NCBI RefSeq assembly: GCF_004011825.1
Contig: NZ_RKLO01000006.1
Location: forward strand, 186,001-250,000
Length of the DNA stretch: 64,000 bases
DNA from: Rhodococcus xishaensis
GTDB lineage: Bacteria > Actinomycetota > Actinomycetes > Mycobacteriales > Mycobacteriaceae
Direction: 5' to 3'
Position 1 is the first letter of the stretch. Each line of letters begins with the position of its first letter. Shown in pieces: positions 42,423 to 51,514 of this stretch. The translations under genes and the position numbers were made by a program. The notes beneath the pieces are model-generated. The model saw only the letters and a list, made by a program, of their open reading frames with translations, did no database searches and was not told where the DNA came from.

Positions 42423-43067
42423 CTACACCCGCTCTCCCGCACGATTCAGGAATTTCCGGACGCGCGCTTCAGTCACGGCCGCGAGATTCGGTTGCTGAGC
42501 AAGGAGGACCCGCAGCCTGTCCGGGTCGTCGCCGACGAACACGTCTCGGACCGTCACGCCGTGCGCCGGAACCGACAAGATCTCCACCGGGTCACCGGCC
42601 CGAAGATGCCCGGGTGCCAGCACCCGTAGGTAGGCGCCGACGTCGGCGCGGTCGGTGAAACGCTCGATCCACCGGGGTTCGCCTGTCCAGTGCGCGAATG
42701 TCGCGCACGGCACCCGCGGATGGGTGATCTCGAGTTCGGTGGTCCCGATCCGCCAGCGGGTGCCGATCACCGCGTCCGTCGTGGCCACCCCGGCCAGTCG
42801 GAGGTTCTCCCCGAACCAGCCAGGTGCCAGCGCTCGGCCCAGTTCGCGGCCCCAGCGGTCGGCCTCCGCCGCAGAGTAGGCGTAGACCGCCTTGTCCCGC
42901 CCACCGTGGAACTTGGTGTCACACACGTGGTCACCGGTGAGGCCGTCCGGCGTGACGAGCACGGGGCCGTCGACAGGCCGTTTGTCTATGGCGGTACGGG
43001 GCGCACGCTTGCTCGGTGTGTCGCGTTCGGCGAACACGACACACACCGCCTCTACCCGGCCGGTCAC
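42423..43067 (-). CDS. MOSC domain protein
   Basis: A 214-residue molybdenum-cofactor sulfurase C-terminal-type protein (YiiM-like): RPVDGPVLVTPDGLTGDHVCDTKFHGGRDKAVYAY and GWFGENLRLAG, ITHPRVPC with the conserved cysteine. MOSC proteins handle sulfur on molybdenum cofactor or related thiol chemistry. The GTG at 43067 overlaps the ygfZ stop (GTGA), so translation is coupled. The frame is open to 43226 but lies inside ygfZ. Confidence 0.87.
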   Translation of the reverse strand: MTGRVEAVCVVFAERDTPSKRAPRTAIDKRPVDGPVLVTPDGLTGDHVCDTKFHGGRDKAVYAYSAAEADRWGRELGRALAPGWFGENLRLAGVATTDAVIGTRWRIGTTELEITHPRVPCATFAHWTGEPRWIERFTDRADVGAYLRVLAPGHLRAGDPVEILSVPAHGVTVRDVFVGDDPDRLRVLLAQQPNLAAVTEARVRKFLNRAGERV

Positions 43068-44194
43068 CGTCGGCCACGCAACCGGTCGACGGCCTCCCGC
43101 CCCGGCTGCACCTCGTCGTGTGCAGGCACCGAGTCCTCGTCGATCGACGCGGCACATGGTCCGGTTGCCAGCGCAGTGTCGGCGGGCACGGTCCGCTTCA
43201 TCAGCGCGAGCGCGATGGGTCCCCATTCGAAGTGGTCGACGACGGTGCCGAGACGTCCGACGGTGCGGCCGTCCGCGGTCACCGCCTCACCCACCTCCGG
43301 GCGTCCCTCGGCGGAGCCGTCCAGGTGCAGCATCACGAGGTGTCGTGGGGGCTTGCCGAGGTTGTGCACGCGTGCGACGGTCTCCTGACCGCGGTAGCAG
43401 CCCTTGTCGAGGTGGACGGCACCGTGCTCGTCGGGGCCGCCGATCCAGCCGGCCTCATGGGGAATGGTCCGCTCGTCGGTGTCGACGCCGATCCGTGGCC
43501 GGAGGCTTGCCACCCGCAGAGCCTCGAAGGCCCACGACCCAGCCGGACGTGCCCCCGCTTCGGTGAGTGTGGCCCACCACCGCGTCAGGTCGGCGCGCGG
43601 TACCAGCAGGTCGAACGAGTCCGTTGTGGGCCACGGCATGCGGCGCACGAATCCGCCGCCGGCCAGTGGCGTCACCGCGTAGGTGGCCGGCAGCTCGGCA
43701 ATGCCCAGCGCCGCGAGGATCGCGGGGGAGTTGGCATCGGGACCGATCAGGCTCAGTACCGCCATGTCGCTGCCGTCGCGGGGTTCGGCCTTGGCCCAGA
43801 ACACCATCTTCGTCAGGAAACTCAGCAGTGAAGCGCCCCGATCGGCTTCGGTATCGATCCACGTCACCCCGTCGACGTCGGTCTGTACCCAGTGGTGCTC
43901 GATCCGACCGTTGACGTCCAGAGACAGGTTCTCGGCGCTCGTACGGTCGGGCAGCGCGGCGACATGCTGGCTCGAGATGGTGTGCAGCCACGTCAGGCGC
44001 TCGTCGCCGGAGATCGCGATGACGAATCGGTGGGAGCGGTCGACGACCGCAACCGACCCGGTCGCGGTGCGCTGCTCGGCGAACGGGTCGCCGTAGTGCC
44101 AGGCCACGCCGGCGTCGGGCGAACCTTCGGGAGGCGGCACGGCGCCGGGTACGGACAGCAGGGGACTGGGTGCAACGCGCGGGGTGTCAGCCAC
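43064..44194 (-). CDS. ygfZ: Folate-binding YgfZ-like protein (iron-sulfur cluster repair)
   Basis: A 376-residue GcvT-fold protein with the YgfZ signature KGCYRGQE near residue 270 and the N-terminal SHRFVIAISGDERLTWLHTISSQ. YgfZ proteins use folate to help make or repair certain iron-sulfur proteins. The gene is divergent from pabC, a folate gene, which fits. TAGAAT lies six bases before its GTG, so the message is probably leaderless. Confidence 0.9.
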   Translation of the reverse strand: MADTPRVAPSPLLSVPGAVPPPEGSPDAGVAWHYGDPFAEQRTATGSVAVVDRSHRFVIAISGDERLTWLHTISSQHVAALPDRTSAENLSLDVNGRIEHHWVQTDVDGVTWIDTEADRGASLLSFLTKMVFWAKAEPRDGSDMAVLSLIGPDANSPAILAALGIAELPATYAVTPLAGGGFVRRMPWPTTDSFDLLVPRADLTRWWATLTEAGARPAGSWAFEALRVASLRPRIGVDTDERTIPHEAGWIGGPDEHGAVHLDKGCYRGQETVARVHNLGKPPRHLVMLHLDGSAEGRPEVGEAVTADGRTVGRLGTVVDHFEWGPIALALMKRTVPADTALATGPCAASIDEDSVPAHDEVQPGREAVDRLRGRR

Positions 44195-44200
44195 GGTCCC

Positions 44201-44206
44201 ATTCTA
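44201..44206 (-). promoter_or_regulatory. -10 box for ygfZ
   Basis: TAGAAT on the minus strand ends six bases before the GTG at 44194. Confidence 0.5.
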
Positions 44207-44268
44207 TGAGCGGGGTTCGGGCATGCCTGACGATGCATCGTCCAAATACGGGTTATGCCAGTTCTGGC

Positions 44269-44274
44269 TAAGGT
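44269..44274 (+). promoter_or_regulatory. -10 box for pabC
   Basis: TAAGGT ends seven bases before the ATG at 44282. Together with the ygfZ box it leaves 62 bases for two divergent promoters. Confidence 0.5.
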
Positions 44275-44281
44275 GGGGCGC

Positions 44282-45142
44282 ATGGCTGATCAGGTGCTGG
44301 TTACGTTGGACGGCCAGGTGCGCGACGCCGACGCGCCGTTCCTGTACGCAGACGACCTCGCCGTGGTTCGCGGTGATGGCGTGTTCGAAACGTTGCTGGT
44401 GCGCAACGGTAGACCGTGCAAGGCCGAGTTGCACCTGGCTCGGCTGGAGTCGTCGGCGCGCGCCCTAGAACTGCCGTGGACCGGGCGCGGACCGTGGACG
44501 CACGCTGCCCGGGTGGCGGTTCGGGAGTGGGGAGGCGACCGTGACGGATGGATGCGCCTGGTCCTGAGCCGCGGACGCGAGATGGGCGGACCACCGACAG
44601 CGTTCGTGACGGTGGGCCCTGTGGCTGAACGGGTACTGCGCGCCCGGAGAGACGGGATCTCGGCAATGACGTTGCCGCGGGGCATCTCGGTGGATCTGTC
44701 TGCCGCCGCGCCGTGGGAGCTGGCGGGTGCGAAGACGTTGTCGTACGCCACGAACATGGCAGCGCTGCGGTACGCGCAGGCAAGGGGCGTGGACGACGTC
44801 GTCTTCACGAGCAGCGAGGGCAGGATTCTCGAGGGTCCGCGGTCGACGGTCGTGATCGCTCGGGGTAAGAGATTGATCACTCCACCGCCCGAGCAGGGCA
44901 TCCTCGCCGGCACCACGCAGAAGGCGCTTTTCGAGGTGGCACCGGACAAAGGGTACGTATGCGAGTACGCACCCCTGTACCCCGATGATCTCCTTGCAGC
45001 GGAAGGGGTTTGGATGATGTCCAGCGTCACTCTCGCCGCTCGGGTGCATACCCTCGACGGCACCGCGCTGGCGCCCTCGGCGGCGGCCGAGGATGTGGCC
45101 TCGATGGTCGAGTTGGCGGTCGAGGCGGTCGGGGCGGGCTGA
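44282..45142 (+). CDS. pabC: Aminodeoxychorismate lyase
   Basis: A 286-residue fold-type-IV PLP enzyme that releases pyruvate from aminodeoxychorismate to give p-aminobenzoate for folate. Motifs: ADDLAVVRGDGVFETLLV, Lys in AGAKTLSYATNMAALR for the cofactor, SSEGRILEGPRSTVV, and GILAGTTQKAL. Branched-chain or D-amino-acid aminotransferases share the fold, but position (Rv0812-like) and sequence favour PabC. ATG at 44282 rather than 44255, which precedes the -10 box. Confidence 0.88.
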   Translation: MADQVLVTLDGQVRDADAPFLYADDLAVVRGDGVFETLLVRNGRPCKAELHLARLESSARALELPWTGRGPWTHAARVAVREWGGDRDGWMRLVLSRGREMGGPPTAFVTVGPVAERVLRARRDGISAMTLPRGISVDLSAAAPWELAGAKTLSYATNMAALRYAQARGVDDVVFTSSEGRILEGPRSTVVIARGKRLITPPPEQGILAGTTQKALFEVAPDKGYVCEYAPLYPDDLLAAEGVWMMSSVTLAARVHTLDGTALAPSAAAEDVASMVELAVEAVGAG

Positions 45143-45168
45143 CTCCAGTTGGGCTTGAACCGGACGGT

Positions 45169-45187
45169 CTACTACATTTCGTAGTAG
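45169..45187. promoter_or_regulatory. BlaI/CopY-like operator upstream of cydA
   Basis: CTACTAC-ATTTC-GTAGTAG has perfect seven-base arms, 112 bases before the cydA ATG. The TACTAC/GTAGTA half-sites are those of BlaI-MecI-type repressors. TTGGGC at 45149 could serve as -35, with a -10 inside the repeat, so binding would block transcription. Which regulator uses it is not shown by the sequence. Confidence 0.55.
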
Positions 45188-45298
45188 CAAGGAACTGCGG
45201 GTACCTCCGTCCCGCAGTAGCTTTGTGAACAGGGATCGAGCGGCCACCCACGTCTCGATCCCGAAGCCTGTCGTACGGGTCGAGTTTTCGGAGTAGCC

Positions 45299-46804
45299 AT
45301 GGACGTCCTGGATGTCTCCCGGTGGCAGTTCGGCATCACCACCGTCTATCACTTCATCTTCGTTCCACTCACGATCGGACTGGCCCCGTTGGTCGCGATC
45401 ATGCAGACCATGTGGGTGGTGACGAAGAAGGACCACTGGTACCGCCTCACCAAGTTCTTCGGCAAGTTCTTCCTCATCAACTTCGCGATCGGCGTCGCGA
45501 CAGGCATCGTGCAGGAGTTCCAGTTCGGCATGAACTGGAGCGAGTACTCCCGATTCGTCGGTGACGTCTTCGGAGCACCCCTCGCGCTCGAAGGTCTCAT
45601 CGCATTCTTCCTGGAATCGACGTTCCTCGGCCTGTGGATCTTCGGCTGGACGCGTCTGCCCAAGGGTGTTCACCTCGCGACGATCTGGCTGGCCGCGATC
45701 GGTGTGAACGCGTCTGCATACTTCATCATCGTCGCGAACTCGTTCATGCAGCATCCAGTCGGTGCGCGCTTCAATCCGGAGACCGGGCGCGCAGAGCTCG
45801 AGAGCATCTGGGCGCTGCTGAGCAACAACACCGCAGTCGCGGCGTACCTCCACGCGGTCGCCGGCGGCTTCCTGACCGCGGCGACGTTCGTGGTCGGCAT
45901 CGCCGGGTGGTGGATGGTGCGCAACATGCGCAGGTCCAAGACTGCACCACCTGCGGAATCCGAAGTCCTGGTGCGGGATGCGCGTGAGATGTTCCGTCCG
46001 GCAGCACGACTCGGCATGCTCGTGATGATCATCGCCGGTGTCTCGATCATCTACACCGGTGACATGCAGGGCAAGCTCATGTTCGAGCAGCAGCCGATGA
46101 AGATGGCGTCGGCGGAGTCGTTGTGCAACACCGAGACCGATCCGGACTTCTCGATCCTGACTGTCGGTACGCACAACAACTGCGACAGCGTCACGCACGT
46201 TCTCCAAGTGCCCGGTGTACTGCCATGGCTGGCAGAGGGCAAGTTCAGCGGCGTCACGCTGCAAGGCGTCGAGGACCTCCAGGTGCAGTACGAACAGCAG
46301 TTCGGTCCCGGAAACTACCGTCCGAACCTGTTCGTCACCTACTGGTCGTTCCGCGCGATGATCGGCCTCGGTGTCGGCGCGCTCACACTCGCGCTGGCCG
46401 GTCTGTGGGTCACCCGCAGGGGCCGCGTCCCGGACCAGAATTGGTTCAAGTGGTTGTGCCTCATCGCGATTCCGACACCGTTCCTCGCCAACAGTGCCGG
46501 CTGGATCTTCACGGAGATGGGTCGCCAGCCGTGGGTGGTGCATCCGAACCCAACCGGAGTCGACCTGATCCGGCTCACCGTGGACCAAGGCGTCTCCGAC
46601 CATCCGGCCGGACTCGTCCTGACGTCACTGATCGTGTTCACTCTGCTGTACGGCGCGCTCGGGGTCGTGTGGTTCTACCTGATCCGGCGGTACGCGATCG
46701 AAGGCCCGTCGCCGCACGACGAGCATCCGCCGGGCGAGGGACCGAAGGGCGGCGGACCGGGGGAACCGGAGTCCGAAGAAGAGCAACTGTCGTTCGCGTA
46801 CTAG
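45299..46804 (+). CDS. cydA: Cytochrome bd quinol oxidase subunit I
   Basis: A 501-residue membrane protein with about nine helices. The heme ligand His is in FGITTVYHFIFVPLTIGL near residue 20, the GRQPW signature lies near residues 408-412 (FTEMGRQPWVVHPNP), and a shorter quinol loop than in E. coli is apparent. It oxidises quinol and reduces oxygen with high affinity. CGGAG precedes the ATG. First gene of cydABDC. A Pro/Glu-rich soluble tail ends the protein. Confidence 0.96.
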   Translation: MDVLDVSRWQFGITTVYHFIFVPLTIGLAPLVAIMQTMWVVTKKDHWYRLTKFFGKFFLINFAIGVATGIVQEFQFGMNWSEYSRFVGDVFGAPLALEGLIAFFLESTFLGLWIFGWTRLPKGVHLATIWLAAIGVNASAYFIIVANSFMQHPVGARFNPETGRAELESIWALLSNNTAVAAYLHAVAGGFLTAATFVVGIAGWWMVRNMRRSKTAPPAESEVLVRDAREMFRPAARLGMLVMIIAGVSIIYTGDMQGKLMFEQQPMKMASAESLCNTETDPDFSILTVGTHNNCDSVTHVLQVPGVLPWLAEGKFSGVTLQGVEDLQVQYEQQFGPGNYRPNLFVTYWSFRAMIGLGVGALTLALAGLWVTRRGRVPDQNWFKWLCLIAIPTPFLANSAGWIFTEMGRQPWVVHPNPTGVDLIRLTVDQGVSDHPAGLVLTSLIVFTLLYGALGVVWFYLIRRYAIEGPSPHDEHPPGEGPKGGGPGEPESEEEQLSFAY

Positions 46805-46813
46805 GAGAGCGTC

Positions 46814-47851
46814 ATGGGACTGCAAGAATTCTGGTTCATTCTCATCGCGGTGCTCTTCACGGGCTACTTCGTGTTGGAGGGCTTCGACTTCGGCGTCGGC
46901 ATGCTGATGTCGGTCCTGGGCAAGACGGACAACCGTCGCCGCGTGCTCATCAACACGATCGGGCCGGTATGGGACGGCAACGAGGTGTGGCTGATCGTCG
47001 GTGGCGGCGCGCTGTTCGCGGCCTTCCCGGACTGGTACGCAACGCTGTTCTCCGGTTTCTATCTACCGTTGCTGATCATCCTGGTCGCACTCATCTTGCG
47101 GATCTGTGCGATCGAGTGGAGAGGCAAGATCGACGACGACAGATGGCGTCGGCGAGCGGATCTCGGGATCATGATCGGCTCTTGGGTGCCGGCGGTGCTG
47201 TGGGGCGTCGCGTTCGCGAACATCGTGCGCGGCGTTGCGATCGACGCCGACAAGAAGGTCACGTCGAGTTTCTTCGACCTGCTCAACCCGTACGCGTTGC
47301 TCGGTGGGATCACCACCGCGCTGGTGTTCGCGTTGCACGGCGCGGTGTTCATCGCTCTCAAGACAGCCGACGACGTCCGAATCGACGCCGCGGACCTGGC
47401 GAAGAAGCTCGCGATCCCTACCGTGCCGATCGCAGGTGGGTTCGTGCTTTGGACCCAGTTGGCCTACGGCAAGGGTTGGACTTGGATCCTCGTGGCCATC
47501 GCCGCCGTCGCCGTCATCGCCATCGCGCTCTTGACCCGGTCCGAGCGCGAAGGGTGGGCCTTCGCATTCACGACGCTCGCGGTGATCGCGACGAGCGTGC
47601 TGCTGTTCGCATCGCTGTACCCGAACGTGATGCCGTCGACGACCGACCCGGCGTTCAGTCTCACCATCGAGAACGCGTCGTCGAGCCATTACACCCTTAT
47701 GGTGATGAGTTGGGCCGCAGTGGTTCTCACCCCGATCGTGCTCATCTACCAGGGTTGGACGTACTGGGTGTTCCGCAAGCGGATCTCCACCAAGCACATC
47801 CCGCCGTCGATCGGACTGCCACCCAAGGCCGGATCCACGAAGGCCGGATGA
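46814..47851 (+). CDS. cydB: Cytochrome bd quinol oxidase subunit II
   Basis: A 345-residue partner of CydA with eight or more helices: LQEFWFILIAVLFTGYFVLEGFDFGVGML, IGPVWDGNEVWLIVGGGALFAAFP and the periplasmic SLYPNVMPSTTDPAFSLTIENASSS are family landmarks. AGGAGA lies just before the ATG, nine bases after cydA. Confidence 0.96.
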   Translation: MGLQEFWFILIAVLFTGYFVLEGFDFGVGMLMSVLGKTDNRRRVLINTIGPVWDGNEVWLIVGGGALFAAFPDWYATLFSGFYLPLLIILVALILRICAIEWRGKIDDDRWRRRADLGIMIGSWVPAVLWGVAFANIVRGVAIDADKKVTSSFFDLLNPYALLGGITTALVFALHGAVFIALKTADDVRIDAADLAKKLAIPTVPIAGGFVLWTQLAYGKGWTWILVAIAAVAVIAIALLTRSEREGWAFAFTTLAVIATSVLLFASLYPNVMPSTTDPAFSLTIENASSSHYTLMVMSWAAVVLTPIVLIYQGWTYWVFRKRISTKHIPPSIGLPPKAGSTKAG

Positions 47852-47864
47852 GAACCGTGGTCCG

Positions 47865-49604
47865 ATGAGTACCTGGACCGATCGCCCCGCCCCGTCGCGA
47901 CGACGGGCGGGGAACGAGGAGGCGGGACGACGGAGGGGTCCCGTCGATCCCCGCCTGTGGAAGTACTCCGCGTCGGCGCGCGGCTACCTGGTTCTCACCG
48001 TGGTGCTGTCCGTCGTGAACGTCGCGATGGTGATCGTCTCGGCGGTGCTGATCGGCACGATCCTCGCCGGGGTCATCACATCGGACCGGCGAACCGTCGC
48101 GGACTGGCGCACCGATCTGATTTTGCTGGCCGCCGCCGTAGCTGTGAGGGTGCTGGTGGCATGGCTGCACGCGCGCTACACCCACCGGGCCGCCAACCGG
48201 GTGGTCTCGGAACTCGAGGTCGAGGTGCTACGGGCGGCGGTGCGGATGCCGCCGCGGGACCTCGACCCGCGCCGCGACGAGATCGCGACGGTCCTGACGC
48301 GGGGAGTGCGGGCACTCGCGCCGTATTTGACCGGCTACGTTCCCGCGCTGATCCTGGCGGCGACGCTGACGCCGGCGACGTTCGTGGTGATCCTCTTCCA
48401 GGATGTGACCTCGGCGATGATCGTCGTCGTCACACTGCCGCTGATCCCGGTGTTCATGATCCTCATCGGGCTTCTCACCAGGGGGAAGTCCGAGCAAACG
48501 CTGGCCGCGCTGACTCGGCTGTCGGCCCAGTTGTTGGATCTGATCGCAGGGCTGCCAACGTTGCGGGCGCTCGGACGGGAGCACGGGCCGGCGGCCCGCA
48601 TTCGGGAGCTCGGCGACGCGCATCGCAAGACCACGATGTCGTCGCTGCGGGTAGCGTTCCTGTCGTCGATGGTGCTCGAGCTGCTCGCGACGCTGTCGGT
48701 GGCGCTGATTGCGGTCAGCATCGGCCTGCGCCTGGTCTTCGGCGACATGGACCTGGAACCGGGCATCGTCGCGCTGATTCTCGCTCCCGAGGTGTATTTG
48801 CCGCTCCGCGTGGTCGGTGCGCAGTTCCATGCTGCCGAGGACGGTCTCGCGGCCGCCACCAGGGCATTCGGTGTGCTCGACCGATCGCCGCGGCACGTGG
48901 AGTCCGGCACCGTCATGGTCGACGCGAGCGGTGCCGTCGTCGAACTCGCTGGGCTGACCGTACGGTCGCGATCGGGCACCGCCCCCAACCGGTTGAATGC
49001 ACGATGCGCTCCTGGCGAGGTGACGGTGCTCACCGGCGCCAACGGGTCCGGCAAGTCGACCGCATTGCAGACGGTTCTCGGGCTCACCTCCCCCGACGAC
49101 GGTTCGGTCCGGGTTGGCGGTGTCGACGTAGCCGAACTCGACCCAGCGCAGTGGTGGGCGCAGATCGCCTGGCTGCCACAGCATCCGGTGATCGTTCCGG
49201 GGACGCTCGCGGAGAACCTCGCACTGGTCGGTGACGTCGACCTCAAGTCGGATGTTCTCCAACAGGCGTGTCGCGCAACGGGGTTCGATTCGGTGCTGCT
49301 CGAACTGCCGCGCCGATGGGACACGGTGGTCGGGGCCGGTGGGCTGGGACTGTCCCTCGGTCAGCGTCAGAGGTTGGCCCTGACGCGACTGCTGGTGTCG
49401 CCGCGGTCGGTGCTACTGCTGGACGAGCCCACCGCACACCTCGACGACGACACCGAACGGACGGTGCTGACGTCGTTGCGTGAACTCGCCCGAGCCGGAC
49501 GCACAGTCGTCGTGGTCGGCCACCGGCCCAGCGTGTTGGCCATCGGGGACCGGGTGATCGAAGTCGAAGCCAGGAAGGAGAGCGGCGCGACTCATGAATC
49601 GTGA
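47865..49604 (+). CDS. cydD: ABC exporter subunit CydD
   Basis: A 579-residue half-transporter: six-helix membrane domain (about residues 30-320) and ATPase domain with Walker A GANGSGKST, signature LSLGQRQRLAL and Walker B VLLLDEPTAHLD. With CydC it forms the heterodimer needed to assemble cytochrome bd; in E. coli the complex was linked to thiol export and heme binding. It follows cydB by 13 bases and overlaps cydC by 11. Confidence 0.94.
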   Translation: MSTWTDRPAPSRRRAGNEEAGRRRGPVDPRLWKYSASARGYLVLTVVLSVVNVAMVIVSAVLIGTILAGVITSDRRTVADWRTDLILLAAAVAVRVLVAWLHARYTHRAANRVVSELEVEVLRAAVRMPPRDLDPRRDEIATVLTRGVRALAPYLTGYVPALILAATLTPATFVVILFQDVTSAMIVVVTLPLIPVFMILIGLLTRGKSEQTLAALTRLSAQLLDLIAGLPTLRALGREHGPAARIRELGDAHRKTTMSSLRVAFLSSMVLELLATLSVALIAVSIGLRLVFGDMDLEPGIVALILAPEVYLPLRVVGAQFHAAEDGLAAATRAFGVLDRSPRHVESGTVMVDASGAVVELAGLTVRSRSGTAPNRLNARCAPGEVTVLTGANGSGKSTALQTVLGLTSPDDGSVRVGGVDVAELDPAQWWAQIAWLPQHPVIVPGTLAENLALVGDVDLKSDVLQQACRATGFDSVLLELPRRWDTVVGAGGLGLSLGQRQRLALTRLLVSPRSVLLLDEPTAHLDDDTERTVLTSLRELARAGRTVVVVGHRPSVLAIGDRVIEVEARKESGATHES

Positions 49605-51321
49605 TCTGCTGCGGGCGATCCGCCTGCTCGACCTGTCACCGCGTAGGATTCTGGCTGCCGTCGCCGCGGGTGTCGCGACCCTGGGCAGCGCCCTCGCCCT
49701 CGCCGCTCTGTCGGCCTGGCTGATCACCCGGGCGTGGCAGATGCCGCCAGTGCTCGACCTGACGGTGGCGGTGGTCGCCGTGCGCGCCCTCGGTATCTCC
49801 CGTGGCCTCTTCCGCTACCTCGAGCGTCTTGCGACACACGACGCTGCGCTCCGTGGCACGACATCGGCGCGGACGATGATCTATCGACGTCTCGCCGACG
49901 GTGACCCCGCCGCCGCGGCGGGTCTTCGACGCGGAGACCTGTTGGCCCGCACCGGTGCCGACGTCGATGCGCTCGGGGACGTGGTGGTGCGAGCACTGAT
50001 CCCGATCGCGGTTGCCTGCGTCTTGGCGCTGAGCGCGGTCATGCTGCTCGGGCTCATCTCGCCGGACGCCGCGCTCGTCCTGGCGGCATCGCTCCTGGTG
50101 TCCGGCGTACTCGCACCGTGGTTGTCAGCGCGTGCGGCCCGTCTGGCCGAGTCGGAGAGCGCGGCTGCGTCGGCAGTGTTCAGCGAGACCGCGGTAACCG
50201 CGCTCGATCACGCCGCCGAGCTACGGGTGGCCGGTCGCCTCGGCGATGTCCTCGGACGCGCCGAGACCACGAACCGGGCGGCCGTCCGCGCCACTGATCG
50301 CGCGACGATGCAGGCGGCGTTCGCTGCTGCCGCGACGCCGCTCGCGATCGGGGCGAGTGTCCTGGGTGCGCTGCTCATCGGCATCACGCTCTACGGACCC
50401 GACGGCGGCACACCCGGCGGGATGACGCCGATGGCGCTCGCGATCCTGGTGCTCGTGCCGCTTGCCGCTTTCGAGGCGACCGGCGCGTTGCCGGCGGCTG
50501 CCGTCGCGCTGACCCGGGCCCGGATCGCGTCGGGGCGGATTCTCGCTCTCGTCGACCGCGCCGGTGAGCCGCGGCCGGAAGGGACGGAGGTGCCGTCCGG
50601 GCCGGGCCACCTTCGTGCCCGCGAGCTGCGCTGTGGGTGGCCGGGGAGCGAACGCGCGACCGCACCAGTCAGCCTGGACATCGCTCCGGGAAGCCGTATC
50701 GCGGTCGTCGGTGCCAGCGGAGCCGGTAAGACCACGCTCCTCATGACGCTGGCCGGACTGCTGCCGCCCTGCGGTGGGACCGTGTCGAGTGACGGAACAC
50801 CGCTCGAGCGCTACCGGCTGGACGACCTGCATCGCATGATCGGCTTCTTCGCGGAAGACGCCCACATCTTCGACACGTCTGTCCTCGAGAATCTCCGGGT
50901 GGCCCGGGGTGACCTGACCGACGCCGCCGCCCTCGGGGCGTTGCATGCCGTCGGCCTGGGGGAGTGGGTCGACCAGCTCCCACGCGGCGTGCACACGCCG
51001 CTCGGTGGTGGTGCCCGAGCGATCTCGGGGGGCCAGCGCCGACGACTGCTGCTCGCGCGGGCACTGGTGTCGCCGGCCCGGGTGCTGCTGCTCGACGAGC
51101 CCACCGAACATCTCGACGCCGCGGACGGCGCGGCGATCCTTCATTCCCTCCTCGACCGGGAGTCCTCCCTGGTCGAGGAGGATCGCACGGTGGTCCTCGT
51201 CACGCATCAGCTGCCCCCCGAAACGCGGGTGGACCGAGTCGTGACAGTTGGCAGCGACCGGGGTGACGTGGGGGACCGTGCCGACGATCCGGTCGGGTTC
51301 GATCCTGCTCACCATGCTTGA
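49594..51321 (+). CDS. cydC: ABC exporter subunit CydC
   Basis: A 575-residue half-transporter with six helices and ATPase motifs GASGAGKTT, ISGGQRRRLLLARAL and VLLLDEPTEHLD. It pairs with CydD. The ATG lies inside the end of cydD, 11 bases after AAGGAGAG, so translation is coupled. It ends the cyd operon. Confidence 0.94.
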   Translation: MNRDLLRAIRLLDLSPRRILAAVAAGVATLGSALALAALSAWLITRAWQMPPVLDLTVAVVAVRALGISRGLFRYLERLATHDAALRGTTSARTMIYRRLADGDPAAAAGLRRGDLLARTGADVDALGDVVVRALIPIAVACVLALSAVMLLGLISPDAALVLAASLLVSGVLAPWLSARAARLAESESAAASAVFSETAVTALDHAAELRVAGRLGDVLGRAETTNRAAVRATDRATMQAAFAAAATPLAIGASVLGALLIGITLYGPDGGTPGGMTPMALAILVLVPLAAFEATGALPAAAVALTRARIASGRILALVDRAGEPRPEGTEVPSGPGHLRARELRCGWPGSERATAPVSLDIAPGSRIAVVGASGAGKTTLLMTLAGLLPPCGGTVSSDGTPLERYRLDDLHRMIGFFAEDAHIFDTSVLENLRVARGDLTDAAALGALHAVGLGEWVDQLPRGVHTPLGGGARAISGGQRRRLLLARALVSPARVLLLDEPTEHLDAADGAAILHSLLDRESSLVEEDRTVVLVTHQLPPETRVDRVVTVGSDRGDVGDRADDPVGFDPAHHA

Positions 51322-51388
51322 CCACCGCCTCGGCTCCGCCGACATGATCGGTTCGCCTGTCCCCGATCCCCTTTGACCGAAAAAGTCA

Positions 51389-51418
51389 TTGCCGACAGTT
51401 CGGGTGAGGGCGTACTTT
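51389..51418 (+). promoter_or_regulatory. Promoter candidate of the structured leader
   Basis: TTGCCG (51389-51394), 18 bases, TACTTT (51413-51418) form a reasonable promoter that would start just before the strong ribosome-binding site at 51431. It makes a separate transcript downstream of cydC plausible. Confidence 0.4.
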
Positions 51419-51450
51419 CTTCCGTACACGAGGAAGGAGGTGGTCTGAAG

Positions 51451-51514
51451 TTGAATGACAAACGGACACGTGAGGTGGCTGCCAGCTAGCCGCGGAGCTC
51501 TCGGAATTCACTGA
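51451..51514 (+). CDS. Short leader-like ORF(s) behind a strong ribosome-binding site
   Basis: AGGAAGGAGG (51431-51440) is the best ribosome-binding site in the window, yet no long gene follows. Ten bases after it a TTG opens 12 codons (51451-51489; LNDKRTREVAAS). An ATG at 51455 in another frame opens 19 codons (51455-51514), ending SRGALGIH. One of them is probably translated as a leader peptide. The TAG of the first frame lies in the 5' arm of an RNA stem (51485-51493 with 51522-51530), so a translating ribosome would keep that stem open. I do not recognise either peptide family. Confidence 0.4.

Noticed and set aside
45230-45245. CRP site upstream of cydA
   Set aside because: Only one half-site (TGTGA) is visible; the second half does not match.
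44465-46603. 712-codon minus-strand frame opposite pabC and cydA
   Set aside because: Spans two well-defined plus-strand genes and their intergenic promoter; low-complexity Arg/Glu/His-rich translation.
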